From a virus: a stretch of 23,167 nt of DNA. Position numbers and translations under genes: made by a program. The notes beneath the pieces are model-generated. The model worked only from the letters and a program-made list of their open reading frames with translations, ran no database searches and had not been told where the DNA came from. The stretch covers positions 1 to 23,167 of IMG/VR virus record IMGVR_UViG_3300025648_001244; one strand, written 5' to 3'. The stretch's first letter is position 1. Every line of letters starts with the position of its first letter. This document shows positions 7,053 to 16,503 of the stretch, in pieces.

Positions 7053-9338
7053 ATGCAACCGATAACCATCACGATCAATGCCGCCACGGTCGAGGCGGCG
7101 AATGCCATTCGCGATTTCGTGTCGCGGACCAAAAACGGTTTGTCAGAGGTCAAAGAGATTGGCCACGCCACCGAAGGCGTGTTCGCTGCGAACAAGATGG
7201 CGATCATGGAGATGGGGCATTCCGCCCGCGCCATGGTGGATGGTACGGTGGCCGGCATGGACCCGATTCGGTTGCTAGCCATGGAGGCTCCTCGGCTGTT
7301 GCAGGCCGGATCCATGATGACCGAGGAGCTCAAGACCAAGCTGCTGGGTTATCTGCCCGTGGTGGGCGCGGTGGCGGCGGCGGTGGGGGCCGGGTTTGTG
7401 GCGTGGGAATTGTTCACGGCCGATGAACGCAAGGCGGCGGAGGAAGCGCAAAAGCTGGCGGAGGCGTTGGACAAAATTCCGGCGATCCTCGAAAAAATCC
7501 ACGCCTTGGGCAAAGCCGGGCTGATGAGCGAAGCGGCGCAAAAGGAGTTTGCGGATTACCTGGGCAAGAATCCGCGTAAAAAACTATACGTTACCAGCTC
7601 GGGCGATTTGTCGGAGAACCCCCAGGAAATGCAGGATGTGCAAGTGCCCGGTGGTGAAAAGGGGGTCTGGAAGACAGCCAAACGGCTGGTGGATTTGCCC
7701 CAAGCGACGCCCGATCAGGTGAACGAATGGGAATTAAAGCAGATGCCCCAGGCGTCGGAAAATGAGGTGAAGGCAAAAAACAAACTGGCCGATTTAACCA
7801 AGCGCGCGTCGCTGGATTTGCTGGATGGGCTGGAAAAGGAGAAGGCGGAGATTCACGAGCGTTACCAAAAAGAACGGGAGGAAGTGGAACTGGCTTTGGA
7901 GCAGTCGCGTGATTTGATGAGCCAGAAGGATCAGATGGCCACCACCGAAATGATTCAGCAAAGTCATTTGGCGGAAGCGCGGGCCATCGCGGCCGCGCAA
8001 TTGCGGCATGACCAGGAATCAGCCAGGCAGGCGGCAGCGGCGCTGGCCAAATCGCGGGAAGAAGCGGCGCAGGCGGTGAAACAAAAGCTGGATGAAGTGG
8101 AGGCGGCCATCAGCATTCGCGCCGGGCAGGAGGGCGTGGTGCGTGGTCAGTATGCCGAGCGGGAATACCAGGAGCGCTACGACGCACTGGCGGCCGCCTA
8201 CGAGGCCGGCGGCCTGGCCGAGGGTGAATACACCCAAAAGCTGGCGGCGGCTTGGAAAGAACGGGTACAGGGTGTTCATGAGTATCAGGCCGAAATCCAA
8301 AAGACGCGGGCTCTCCAAGAGGAAATTGCGCGCGGTGATTTGCAGGCGAAGATTAAGAACGTGCAGGGCGACCAGTTTTCCACGCAAAGCGAAAAGGACT
8401 CCCAATTAACGACCCTTTACAGCCAGCTTGAAGCATTGAACGCTCAGCGCATCGAGGAGTTGCAATTGATCCACGCGCAAACCACGGATGTGGCGGCCCA
8501 ACTGGAGGCGGAAAAGCAAATCACAGAACTTAAGCACCAACAGGCGGACATCGGCGACAAGATGTATGAGGCGCAGAAAAGCCAGAATCCGGCCGTGGCG
8601 TTCGGGACGATGTTTGCCAATTTGCGCGACCAGGCGGAAATCAATTTCAGCACGCTGGCAACGACGTTTCAAAATGTGTTTAACACGGCCGTACAGTCCA
8701 TCAGCCATGGCATCACCGGGCTGATTGAAGGGACGATGACGTGGGGCCAGGCGCTGCGGTCCATTGCCAACAGCATTTTGAACGAGGTGATCTCGGCCAT
8801 TGTGCAAATGGGCGTTCGCTGGCTGCTCACCCAAGCTATCATGGCGATTGGCGGAAAGGCGATAGCCGCATCGGCAGCAGCAGCAAGTGCGCCGATTGCG
8901 GCGATGCAATCGGCTATTTGGACGCCACCCGCTGTTCTGGCCACGATTGCCACGCTCGGATCGGCGGCGATAGCGGCACCTGGCTTTATAGGCGCGGCGA
9001 ACGCCATGACGATGTTGACCTCATCTTTCGCCACGGGCGGTTACACGGGTGATGGCGGTGTGTTTGAACCGGCCGGCGTGGTTCACAAGGGCGAATATGT
9101 CTTTAGCCAGGCGGCCGTGAACCGCATCGGTGTGCCCGTGTTGGACGCGATGCACAACAACGCCGCCGGCAGCGGTGCCGCCGGGGCGGCCGGCGCAGTG
9201 GTGAGCAACAAGACGAATCTGGCGGTCTATGGTTTCACCGATCCCAACCAGATGATGGAGCACTTCCACAAGAGCGACGCCCATGAGGCTTACGTGGTGG
9301 ATGTGATGGCCCGCAACGCCCACAAAATCTCCCGATGA
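7053..9338 (+). CDS. tail tape measure protein
   Basis: A 761-aa protein. ATG 7053 is preferred over the frame's earlier TTG at 6981, because 7053 follows the chaperone stop by one base. The layout is typical: an N-terminal helical part, a hydrophobic segment near residues 97-121 ([16 protein letters not shown]), long charged coiled coil from about 243 to 510 (Glu/Lys/Gln/Ala-rich), a second Ala/Gly-rich hydrophobic stretch near 587-655, then the common C-terminal [11 protein letters not shown] ... [11 protein letters not shown]. It sets tail length and is thought to help DNA pass the membrane. By the usual rule of about 0.15 nm per residue the tail would be near 110 nm (inference). Its stop overlaps the next ATG by four bases. 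Confidence 0.88.
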   Translation: MQPITITINAATVEAANAIRDFVSRTKNGLSEVKEIGHATEGVFAANKMAIMEMGHSARAMVDGTVAGMDPIRLLAMEAPRLLQAGSMMTEELKTKLLGYLPVVGAVAAAVGAGFVAWELFTADERKAAEEAQKLAEALDKIPAILEKIHALGKAGLMSEAAQKEFADYLGKNPRKKLYVTSSGDLSENPQEMQDVQVPGGEKGVWKTAKRLVDLPQATPDQVNEWELKQMPQASENEVKAKNKLADLTKRASLDLLDGLEKEKAEIHERYQKEREEVELALEQSRDLMSQKDQMATTEMIQQSHLAEARAIAAAQLRHDQESARQAAAALAKSREEAAQAVKQKLDEVEAAISIRAGQEGVVRGQYAEREYQERYDALAAAYEAGGLAEGEYTQKLAAAWKERVQGVHEYQAEIQKTRALQEEIARGDLQAKIKNVQGDQFSTQSEKDSQLTTLYSQLEALNAQRIEELQLIHAQTTDVAAQLEAEKQITELKHQQADIGDKMYEAQKSQNPAVAFGTMFANLRDQAEINFSTLATTFQNVFNTAVQSISHGITGLIEGTMTWGQALRSIANSILNEVISAIVQMGVRWLLTQAIMAIGGKAIAASAAAASAPIAAMQSAIWTPPAVLATIATLGSAAIAAPGFIGAANAMTMLTSSFATGGYTGDGGVFEPAGVVHKGEYVFSQAAVNRIGVPVLDAMHNNAAGSGAAGAAGAVVSNKTNLAVYGFTDPNQMMEHFHKSDAHEAYVVDVMARNAHKISR

Positions 9339-11344
9339 TTTCCGTTACTTTCAACGGCAACCCCGCGTTCCTGCTCGATGACGCGCCGGACTGGGCCACG
9401 CCTTTGACGCTGGCGGCCACCATGCCGGCGAGCTATGAGCGCAGCCTCACCGGCAAGGAGACGCGGCGGCAGACGGGCGACACGCTGCGCCTCGAGCTCA
9501 AGTTCACCAGCTACGTCAATGGCGACGCCGCGCTGACCACGCTCCGCAATTCCCTCCAGGCGCTGAATGTGCAGCCGGTGCTCTGCCCGTTCTGGCCCGG
9601 CGGCTTCGCGGCGGGGACGCTGCCCGCCATCACCGCGAGCTGGTATGTGTTGCTGGATGGCGCGAGCGCGCCGAGCATTCAGCCGGCCTCGGCGCTGGGC
9701 ACAGGGTTTGCGCGGTTCGCTTATCCGCTGATGGTGGGGATGCTGGCGGAGATTCCCGATGTGCCGCTGGATTGCATGACCGGCGCGGCCGTGGCCTGGC
9801 ATTTCAAGGAGAACGACACCACGCTGCTCACCCCACCCACTTTTGCGGCTCCGGCCGGGCTGGCGGCCACGGGCGCGGTGCGGCCACTGTTTCCCTTCGG
9901 GCCGGACTGGACGAGCCGCCCGACCAGCCTGGCGGCGGAGGTGGACATCACGCGAGACCAGATCGGCGCGACGCGGCCGCTGGCATCGTTCTACTACACG
10001 CAACCCAGTCGCCGGCGCATTCAGCAAGGGTTCACGCTGCTGGCCGTGGACGCGCTGAATCTGCTTTCGTTCTTTGTGACGGTGGGCGGCGAAAGCAAAT
10101 CCTTCTGGCTGCCAGCGGGATTGATTGAAGCGGGCCTCACCGCCAGCGTGCTGACCACCGACACCACGCTGACCGTGGACAACGGCGCGGCGCTGGGCAA
10201 CAACGGCTTCATCATCCTCAAGTCCCCTACGGCCGCCGTGCCGCTGGCGGTCATTGGCGTGGCAGGCAATACCTGGACGCTGTCCGGGGCGGTCGGCACG
10301 GCGTTTAACGCGGGTTTAACCACCGTGGAATCGCTCGTTTTGGCGCGGTTCGACACGCTCAAGCTGGAATTGAATTTCGTCAGCCCCACGCTGGCGGCCG
10401 CCACGGTGAAGTTCAAGGAGTTGCCCTGGGAGATGGCGGCCGCCGCCGGCGAAACGCTCGGCACCACGATGGGCGCGCTGCCCACAACGGCCATGCTTTA
10501 TGTGTTCACGCTAACTACGCCGGGCGCGAATACGGTTTCTTACTTCACCAATTTCGAGCGCAACCTCACGGATGGCGACGGCAACGTTTACACCTCCGCG
10601 CCGATGGAGAATGACAAGATTACCGAGTCGGCTTCGCTAGAGCGGCAGAATGTGACCATCAAGGCGCGCAATTTCGCCGGCAATCCGCTGGCGTTGCTGG
10701 TGCCGTTCCAACTGGAATGGCCGCTGGAACTGGCCATCTACGAGGCGGATGTCACCGGCAATGCCGCCGGCAACCTGCGCTGCTATTTCAGCGGCGAGAT
10801 TTCCGACGTGTCGCTGGATGGCCCGATCCTGACGGCGAATGCGGCGAGCTTGAACTGGATGTTTGACCGCAGCGCAGCGCGCCGGCTCTTTCAGCAGAAT
10901 GACAACTTTGTGCTATTCGAGACGGCCAATGGCCTCGCGCCGGCGGACTGGCAATGGAGCGCGGTGGTGGTGAGCTACGCCGTGCCGAGCGCGACGCTGG
11001 TGGTCGGCACCATCACCAGCACGAACTCGACCACGACCGTGGCGCATTTCTTCGCCGCTGGCTATCTGGCGCTCACCCACGCGGGCGCGGCCACACAATA
11101 CCGGATGATTGCGGATTCCTCGGCGGTCACAGCGGGGCAGATCACGCTGCACCTGTCCTCGCCGCTGGCCACGGCCCCGAGCGTGGGCGATGCCGTGCTG
11201 CTGTATCCCGGCTACGATGGCCAATACGAAACGGCCCTGAACACGTTTGCCAATGGCGATAATTTCGGCGGTTTCCCGTGGATACCGGTGGGAAATCCGT
11301 TTGTGCTCAAAATCAGCCAGCCTACGGGCGGCGGGAAGAAATAA
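9335..11344 (+). CDS. fused distal tail / baseplate hub protein (DUF2163/BR0599-like C-terminus)
   Basis: A 669-aa protein whose ATG overlaps the tape measure stop (ATGA at 9335-9338). Residues about 1-390 resemble a distal tail protein, with segments such as [21 protein letters not shown] and SFWLP. From about 395 a DUF2163/BR0599-like hub domain begins ([21 protein letters not shown]) and ends in [14 protein letters not shown], the diagnostic motif of that family. In gene transfer agents these are two proteins (gp12 and gp13); here they appear fused. Hub proteins of this kind (lambda gpL, GTA hub) carry an Fe-S cluster on four Cys; the matching positions here are Asp523, Asn532, Tyr627 and Ala634, so the cluster seems lost. 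Two Cys remain near the N-terminal half and one at CYF, none at the motif sites. Confidence 0.82.
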   Translation: MISVTFNGNPAFLLDDAPDWATPLTLAATMPASYERSLTGKETRRQTGDTLRLELKFTSYVNGDAALTTLRNSLQALNVQPVLCPFWPGGFAAGTLPAITASWYVLLDGASAPSIQPASALGTGFARFAYPLMVGMLAEIPDVPLDCMTGAAVAWHFKENDTTLLTPPTFAAPAGLAATGAVRPLFPFGPDWTSRPTSLAAEVDITRDQIGATRPLASFYYTQPSRRRIQQGFTLLAVDALNLLSFFVTVGGESKSFWLPAGLIEAGLTASVLTTDTTLTVDNGAALGNNGFIILKSPTAAVPLAVIGVAGNTWTLSGAVGTAFNAGLTTVESLVLARFDTLKLELNFVSPTLAAATVKFKELPWEMAAAAGETLGTTMGALPTTAMLYVFTLTTPGANTVSYFTNFERNLTDGDGNVYTSAPMENDKITESASLERQNVTIKARNFAGNPLALLVPFQLEWPLELAIYEADVTGNAAGNLRCYFSGEISDVSLDGPILTANAASLNWMFDRSAARRLFQQNDNFVLFETANGLAPADWQWSAVVVSYAVPSATLVVGTITSTNSTTTVAHFFAAGYLALTHAGAATQYRMIADSSAVTAGQITLHLSSPLATAPSVGDAVLLYPGYDGQYETALNTFANGDNFGGFPWIPVGNPFVLKISQPTGGGKK

Positions 11345-11350
11345 TTCTTA

Positions 11351-11448
11351 GCCACAGATGAACACAGATGAAACACAGATTAAAAAACCGGCCAGAACCG
11401 GGCGCTTGGCCGCCAGGCATCTGTGTTTCATCTGTGTGCATCTGTGGC
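11351..11448. repeat. inverted-repeat element 1, upstream of the NlpC/P60 gene
   Basis: Arms of 30 bases (11351-11380 and 11419-11448) pair with a single mismatch. Each arm is built from a CACAGATGAA-like word repeated every 10-11 bases. The 38-base loop is GC-rich and includes CGCCAGGC, also found in element 2. The element fills the gap between the hub gene and the peptidase start at 11459. The hairpin could end or slow transcription, but there is no T run after it. CACAGATGAA-type repeats are common between genes in this kind of genome (recalled). Confidence 0.8.
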
Positions 11449-11458
11449 CAAATAAAAA

Positions 11459-11950
11459 ATGAATCCCTACTTTGACTCACCGGAACGAATCGCCGCCCTC
11501 AAAGCCGCTGCCTTGCCCTGGCTGGGCACGCCGTTTGTGCCGAATGCGGCCATCCGGGGCGCGGGGGTCTCTTGCCAGAAGTTGGTGGGCAGCATCCTGA
11601 TTGAAACCGGCGCGTTGCCGGCGGGGTTCGCGTTGCCGGATGAGCCAATGGAGTGGGGCCAGGCGCACACGGATTCGTTGGTGGAACAATTCATGGCCGC
11701 CCACGCGGACCGGTTCGCGCTGATTGATGGCCCGGCCTTCGTCGTGGCGCAGCCGGGCGATGTGCTGGGCATCCGCTTCGGCGGGTGTGTGCATCACTGC
11801 GGCCTGGTGCTGGCGGAGCACGGGGCGTTCATCCACTGCATCCGGGGCGAAGGCGTGATCCTCGGCGAAATCCGCGACGCCGTCTTCATGCGCATGGTAA
11901 AACGCGTCTGGCGGCCTTTGCAGGCGGCCAAAAAACTGGCCACGGATTGA
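11459..11950 (+). CDS. NlpC/P60-family tail-tip cell wall peptidase
   Basis: A 163-aa protein with the NlpC/P60 layout: WLGTPF near residue 21, the nucleophile region GVSC (Cys39) followed by a helix KLVGSILIETG, a QPGDVL strand at 98-103, then HCGLVL with the catalytic His113 and a third polar residue in FIHC (His126). Such peptidases (GTA gp14, lambda gpK C-terminal type) sit in the tail tip and cut peptidoglycan at infection. The usual Asp before the Cys is Ser here. The flanking genes, hub before and tip protein after, are as expected. It is enclosed by two related inverted-repeat elements, the second overlapping its stop, so it looks like a bounded cassette. Confidence 0.87.
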   Translation: MNPYFDSPERIAALKAAALPWLGTPFVPNAAIRGAGVSCQKLVGSILIETGALPAGFALPDEPMEWGQAHTDSLVEQFMAAHADRFALIDGPAFVVAQPGDVLGIRFGGCVHHCGLVLAEHGAFIHCIRGEGVILGEIRDAVFMRMVKRVWRPLQAAKKLATD

Positions 11951-12037
11951 ACACGGATGAAACACAGATTAACAACCGGGGCGGACGCGGTGAGAAGCCG
12001 CCAGGCATCAGTGTTTAATCCGTGTTCAATCCGTGGC
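11939..12037. repeat. inverted-repeat element 2, overlapping the end of the peptidase gene
   Basis: A perfect 19-base stem (11940-11958 with 12018-12036) extends to about 31 bases with two mismatches. The left arm includes the last codons and TGA (11948-11950) of the peptidase gene. Word, loop start (AACCGG) and CGCCAGGC near the right arm match element 1, so the two are diverged copies of one family. Confidence 0.8.
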
Positions 12038-12049
12038 TAAAAAGAACCT

Positions 12050-12238
12050 ATGTTTGGAAATAAAACACAACAGCAACCGCAACCGTTCGGCATTCAGGAC
12101 CAGCAGACGAGCAACAGCCAGCAGGCGGTGCCGCTGCCGTTCGTCGCCGGCACGCGCAAGATTGCCGTCAAGGCCATGAGCGGCGTGTATAACCTCCAAA
12201 CCAAACCGGCACCCTCACAGGTGCCCAGCAAAAAATAA
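12050..12238 (+). CDS. small tail-tip protein preceding the J-like gene
   Basis: A 62-aa protein: a Gln-rich start (NKTQQQPQPFGIQDQQ), then VPLPFVAGTRKIAVKAMSGVYNL and a short Pro/Lys tail. The middle resembles the opening strand of tip-attachment proteins (a V-P-x-x-x-G-T-R type segment). It is in the same frame as the next gene, with only TAA (12236-12238) and one codon between them, so it may be a separated N-terminal piece of the tip protein, a small subunit, or a case of stop readthrough. The start at ATG 12050 follows inverted-repeat element 2. Confidence 0.7.
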   Translation: MFGNKTQQQPQPFGIQDQQTSNSQQAVPLPFVAGTRKIAVKAMSGVYNLQTKPAPSQVPSKK

Positions 12239-12241
12239 ATT

Positions 12242-15142
12242 ATGGGCGGTGGCAAATCAGGCGGTGCAGGCACAACGTATGACTACTACGGCACGATTGC
12301 CTGTGGCGTGTGCATCGGGCCGGTGGACGCGCTGGTCTCCATCATCCTGGACGGCCAGGAGGTCTGGCCGCAAGGCACGCCGTGGACGGTTGGCCTCGCG
12401 ATTGTCGCGGGCAATCTCTACGTCTATGACGCGCAGACGTGGGTCTGCACCACCAACCACACCGCCAGCCAAGCCAACGCGCCCGGCAGCGGGTTGGAGG
12501 GGTGGACGGAATACACCTTCGCCCGTGGCTCAGCCGCCTACAACGATTTCAGCATCACGACCAGCGACGGCACCTACTACGGCGTGCTGCGGTTCTATTG
12601 GGGCACGGCCGCGCAGACCGTTGACCCCAATTTGGAGGCGGCAAACAATGACGCGGGTCAGACGCATCCTCCCTACGCCGGCGTCTGCTACATTGTGCTG
12701 ATCAACTTCCTGCTTGGGCAGGAAATCCAATCCGCGCCCAACGTGGAAGTAGTGGTGCGAAAAGCCCCCACGCAATCCGTGGTCACCGGCGGCCCGGCCG
12801 GGCTGACGGATGGCCAGGCGAATCCAGCGGCCGTGGTGGCGGATATTCTCACCAATGAGAACTGCATCGGCCTGCCGGCCGCCGCGCTCGATGCCACCAG
12901 CTTCAACGCCGTGGCCACGGCGTGTGACAGCAACCCCACGCTCTATGGCATCTCCGCCCTGATTGATGCCAATGAGACGCTGCGCAGTGTGCTGGAAAAA
13001 ATCACGAACACGCTGGATGGCTTTGTGCGGTTCAATCCGGCGACCGGCCTGATTGAGATGGGGATTTATCAGCACGGCGTCACGCCGGGCAGCTATGTGA
13101 CATTGACCGAGGATGATTTGACCGAGGTGCCGAAGTTGAAATCCACGAGCTGGCAGGGCACCTACAGCCGCGCCACCGTGCGCTATCCCGACCGCCAGAT
13201 CAACTACCAGACCACCAGCCTGCACGCGGATGATCCCCGTGCGTGGACGGTGCTAAAGAGCGTGCGCGAGATGAACCTGGATCGGCCCTACATCTGCCGG
13301 CAAACGCAGGCGCTGAATCACGGGCACGAAACGCTGCGGGTGATTGGCCACGCGCAGTTGACCGGCACGCTCAAAGTGCGGCGTGAGTTCGCCCGGAACT
13401 GCAAGGCGGGCGGCTATGTGCTGCTGGACGTGGACATTGAGCCAAACAATTTCACGGTCTATCAGTTCTTCCGCATCACGAAGCGCACCATCCCGATGAC
13501 CGGGCCGATGACCTTGGACATCATGGCGGACAACACGCTGGCGGCCATCCCGTGGCCGTCCGCCTCCGCGCCGGTCTTCGCGGCCACGTCCACCGTGCCG
13601 GCCATCACCAACTTCCGCATCTTGGAAGTGCCGACGATTCTGAGCGGCAGCAAGGGGGCCATCATCGCATTGTGCCAGCGGCCCTCGGCGCTGGTGATTG
13701 GCTGCCAGATATTCTTCGACACGTCCACGGGCGGCACTTTTCCGTTGCTGGGGGCATTCACCGGGTTTGCGGCCAAGGGCGTGCTTCAGGCGAATGTGGC
13801 CGCCGGTGATGGCACCGTGAGCGTGACCGTGGACACGACGCAGGTGGACGCGGCCTATTTCACCAACAGCTACAGCGCCAATGACGCGGCGAATGACACG
13901 ATGCTGGCCTTCCTGGTGCAGGTGGTGCCCAGCGGCGGTGATGCTGGCGAAGTGGCGGAGTCCGGCGGCTTCCAGATCATGGAGATTTGCAGTGTGAGCA
14001 CGATGACGCTGGTCTCGGCCGGGCAATACACGCTGACCGTCTTGCGTGGCCGGCAGAACACCGCGCCGCAGGCGTTCACGGCCGCGCACAGCGAGGTGTG
14101 GCTGATTCCGCGCGCGAATGTCAGCGCGTTCACCAATTCGTTGTTCGACCAGATTCGGGCCAATCGCATCGCGGGCCTGACGCCGGCGTATGCGCAGTTC
14201 CGGCTTTGCCCCTACACATTTGAAGCGCAACTACCGCTGGCCAGCGCGAGCAACGAGCAGTTTCATTTCCCGCTCAATTCGGCCAGCGCGCCCACCCTTA
14301 CGCTGACCGCGCCGGCAAGCTACGCGCCCACCATCGCCGGCGTGACGAGCTGGCCGACCATTGTGCAGGTGACGGGCACTTGGAGCGATCCCGACGGCAA
14401 CCTGGTGGAGCTGATGGTGCGGCTCCGCAAATCCACGGACACCAGTGACCGGGTGATTTCGGATGTCACCTTTGCGCCCTGCACCAGCCAGGCGTTGAAC
14501 AGCTACGTCCAGATCGAGCAGCCGGGGGCTTACACCCTCAAGCTACTGGCGCGGGACGCCACGAATTTAACCACCGAGCGGGACATCATTATCACCGTGT
14601 CCGGCACGGGTGCGGCCAAGTGCGCGCTGCCGCAGTTCTTGGATGTGAATGGCGTGCCCATCCTGAATGATTACGAGTATCTGGGATCGGCAAATGATCC
14701 GGGCTATTACAGCGGGCCGGTCGGGTCCAGAACCCTGCACAAGGCTGATCCGACCGCCATCACCACCGGCGTGCCGGATTGGTCCGGCAACTACGCGAAT
14801 TATCGCGGCACGGGGCAATATGGCGTCATCTCGTGCCCTGCCTATCCGAACGGCGGCGGCGGCTGGTTCTGGTCCATTGTCTCCAACCAGAACATCCCGT
14901 TCGACTCACTGCAAATGCTGAGCAGCACGCCGGGCGCGACGGTTTACTTTGTGACGACCGGGCTGATCCTGCTCAACGGCCTGCTCACGCGCAGCAACCA
15001 GGCGCAAATCTATGTGCCCGGCACCTGCCAGCCCAGCAACGCCCTGACGACCGGCGAGAGCTATCAAATATTCGCCTGGGCCACCGCGCCCGGCTTCGCC
15101 ACGTCAGATTTGGTGGTGCTCTATGTGGCCCAGGCACATTAA
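12242..15142 (+). CDS. tip attachment / central fibre protein (lambda J / GTA gp15-like)
   Basis: A 966-aa protein. The opening GGGKSGGAGTTYDYYGT, then GPVDALVSIILDGQEVW, is typical of phage tail-tip proteins, whose first domain completes the hub. Residues about 190-440 hold the phage_tail/TIM-type region, with AWTVLKSVREMNLDRPYICR and a later strand set around VLLDVDIEPNNFTVYQF. An Ig/PKD-like domain lies near 682-790 (WSDPDGNLVELMVRLR). The C-terminal part, about 890-966, looks like a CHB_HEX_C-type beta domain (SSTPGATVYFVTTG ... YQIFAWATAPGFATSDLV). This protein probably binds the host surface. Its 3' end lies 4 bases before the next ATG, so the final gene of the cluster is co-transcribed. 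Confidence 0.82.
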   Translation: MGGGKSGGAGTTYDYYGTIACGVCIGPVDALVSIILDGQEVWPQGTPWTVGLAIVAGNLYVYDAQTWVCTTNHTASQANAPGSGLEGWTEYTFARGSAAYNDFSITTSDGTYYGVLRFYWGTAAQTVDPNLEAANNDAGQTHPPYAGVCYIVLINFLLGQEIQSAPNVEVVVRKAPTQSVVTGGPAGLTDGQANPAAVVADILTNENCIGLPAAALDATSFNAVATACDSNPTLYGISALIDANETLRSVLEKITNTLDGFVRFNPATGLIEMGIYQHGVTPGSYVTLTEDDLTEVPKLKSTSWQGTYSRATVRYPDRQINYQTTSLHADDPRAWTVLKSVREMNLDRPYICRQTQALNHGHETLRVIGHAQLTGTLKVRREFARNCKAGGYVLLDVDIEPNNFTVYQFFRITKRTIPMTGPMTLDIMADNTLAAIPWPSASAPVFAATSTVPAITNFRILEVPTILSGSKGAIIALCQRPSALVIGCQIFFDTSTGGTFPLLGAFTGFAAKGVLQANVAAGDGTVSVTVDTTQVDAAYFTNSYSANDAANDTMLAFLVQVVPSGGDAGEVAESGGFQIMEICSVSTMTLVSAGQYTLTVLRGRQNTAPQAFTAAHSEVWLIPRANVSAFTNSLFDQIRANRIAGLTPAYAQFRLCPYTFEAQLPLASASNEQFHFPLNSASAPTLTLTAPASYAPTIAGVTSWPTIVQVTGTWSDPDGNLVELMVRLRKSTDTSDRVISDVTFAPCTSQALNSYVQIEQPGAYTLKLLARDATNLTTERDIIITVSGTGAAKCALPQFLDVNGVPILNDYEYLGSANDPGYYSGPVGSRTLHKADPTAITTGVPDWSGNYANYRGTGQYGVISCPAYPNGGGGWFWSIVSNQNIPFDSLQMLSSTPGATVYFVTTGLILLNGLLTRSNQAQIYVPGTCQPSNALTTGESYQIFAWATAPGFATSDLVVLYVAQAH

Positions 15143-15146
15143 GATT

Positions 15147-16070
15147 ATGAAGAAAATCCTCCTGTTTGTTGTGTTGGCACTGGCCGGCCGGGCCGGGGCA
15201 TCATCCATCTCGTTCTACCATTCCAACGGTGGCCTGTCGGGCTACGCCGCGTGTAGTTGGAGTGGTAGTGCCTATGTTGCCGGCAGTAGCCTAGGGGATG
15301 GCTACGCCTCGATTAGCTACTTCGCCGCCAGCAATTCTTGGGTGGTTTCGGGGCTGTCCAATGGCTGGGAATATACCCAGGGCATTGGCGCGAACCCCAG
15401 CAATTCTGTGGGCTATTATCTTTACCGGGGCGGCACCAATGTGGTGGGGGTTGGCGGGTATGACTCACTCACTTTTTCCGGGTTCCCGCAAATTCAGTCA
15501 GGCGAGGGCGTGGGTGGCCTGTGGCACCAATCGGGCGATGCGGTCGCTTTCTCTTTTTCCGGCACCAATGCGGCCGGGGCGACCAACATATCGCCCATTC
15601 TGGTTGCGGTGAACGAGGCAACGCTGTTCACCTCGCCCACGCTGCATGGCACCAACGTGAGTTGGGGGATCACGGGCAACCTGATTTTGGACGGGACCAA
15701 TTTGGAAGCGCTGGTCAATTTTTCTTCCAGCGACCCGAGTAACTTCTTTGGCGGGGCGGCCATGGTGGTAACCAATTTCAATTACGGCACCAACTCGCTC
15801 GCTCTGTTGCAGTCCACCCCATCCATCGCTGTGACCAACAGCACGCTGGCGTCACCCTATTTGCCAGTCTATGACCCCTACGGGGCCGCCCAGGCCGCGA
15901 CGAACGGCTGGCCTTGGCTGACAGCTGCCTCCAACACCTGGTCGCTGGTTGCGGCCACGAACGGGATGAACTCGGGGGACTTCCGGGGACCGCTGAACTC
16001 GAACGGGCTGGCGTGGGTGGCGATCTGGATGTCGAACGGGGTGCCGGTGATTAAGCAGATCGCGCCTTAG
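15147..16070 (+). CDS. secreted hypothetical protein at the end of the tail cluster
   Basis: A 307-aa protein with a clear signal peptide (MKKILLFVVLALAGRAGAS, cut near residue 19). The mature part is rich in Ser, Gly and Asn, with many S-N-G and G-T-N pieces, and looks all-beta. Near the C-terminus is YDPYGAAQAATNGWPWL, a type of short motif I associate with fibre-like proteins of this lineage, and it ends GVPVIKQIAP. I know no family for it. ATG 15147 is chosen because an upstream in-frame start (15123) would overlap the previous gene and spoil the signal peptide. It may be a secreted moron or host-range component rather than a particle subunit. Confidence 0.8.
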   Translation: MKKILLFVVLALAGRAGASSISFYHSNGGLSGYAACSWSGSAYVAGSSLGDGYASISYFAASNSWVVSGLSNGWEYTQGIGANPSNSVGYYLYRGGTNVVGVGGYDSLTFSGFPQIQSGEGVGGLWHQSGDAVAFSFSGTNAAGATNISPILVAVNEATLFTSPTLHGTNVSWGITGNLILDGTNLEALVNFSSSDPSNFFGGAAMVVTNFNYGTNSLALLQSTPSIAVTNSTLASPYLPVYDPYGAAQAATNGWPWLTAASNTWSLVAATNGMNSGDFRGPLNSNGLAWVAIWMSNGVPVIKQIAP

Positions 16071-16094
16071 CCGGGGCTTAAAGCCAGGCTAAGG
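16065..16094 (+). terminator. possible terminator hairpin at the end of the tail cluster
   Basis: CCTTAGCC (16065-16072), which contains the TAG stop, pairs perfectly with GGCTAAGG (16087-16094) across a 14-base loop. No T run follows, so intrinsic termination would be weak. Confidence 0.35.
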
Positions 16095-16113
16095 ATGGCT
16101 TAAAAGGGGAGAT

Positions 16114-16296
16114 TTGGTTAGGTGGCAGGCTGGTCTGGAAAGGAGTGTTTTTCTCAAACCTTTTCAAAATCTTCTGAAACCAGCCGCGTTTTTACACCCG
16201 TTAAGCCCCGACTTGTCCCAAGTAGTCACCGCTTGGGAAAAACTCCCGGCTCCACTCAAGGCGGCAATCCTCGCCATCGTCAAAACGGCGGAGTGA
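16114..16296 (+). CDS. small conserved-looking protein (AWxxLPxxxKAxI motif)
   Basis: A 60-aa protein starting at TTG 16114, with a purine-rich GGGGAGA just upstream. The C-terminal half, DLSQVVTAWEKLPAPLKAAILAIVKTAE, follows a pattern (DLxxVVxAWxxLPxxxKAxI) that I recall from small proteins of Planctomycetes and Verrucomicrobia, sometimes beside integrase genes. No function is known to me. It could be a free-standing small gene or the end of a decayed larger one. Overlapping frames on the same bases look non-coding. Confidence 0.55.
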   Translation: MVRWQAGLERSVFLKPFQNLLKPAAFLHPLSPDLSQVVTAWEKLPAPLKAAILAIVKTAE

Positions 16297-16335
16297 TTCT
16301 TTCAACGAACTTTCCACCATGAATTTTAACCTGAC

Positions 16336-16473
16336 ATGGAATACGAGCGCGGCGAAATCGAATTTAACGCGCCTACAGGCCGGGGATTTGGGCGGGCTGC
16401 ATTCGGAAGATCGCCGCTTTGGAAAAACGTGCTGGCAGGGCTGGCAGCCGCCACGGCTGCGATTTGGGCGTGA
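16336..16473 (+). CDS. possible small ORF with hydrophobic C-terminus
   Basis: A 45-aa frame starting MEYERGEIEFN and ending in a hydrophobic stretch (LWKNVLAGLAAATAAIWA). It would fit a small membrane peptide 30 bases upstream of another membrane-protein gene. A competing frame (ATG 16319 to 16507, 62 aa) overlaps the next gene by ATGA but has a poorer composition. Neither has a good Shine-Dalgarno. Only one can be real, and perhaps neither is. Confidence 0.3.
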   Translation: MEYERGEIEFNAPTGRGFGRAAFGRSPLWKNVLAGLAAATAAIWA

Positions 16474-16503
16474 GACTGACAAACTGAAAATGGAGGACGA
16501 ACC

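Noticed and set aside
13253-14230. 325-aa minus-strand open frame
   Set aside because: Antisense to the J-like gene; extreme Arg/His/Gly composition typical of a shadow frame.
15123-15146. Earlier start for the last secreted protein
   Set aside because: It would overlap the J-like gene and put eight extra residues before a well-formed signal peptide.
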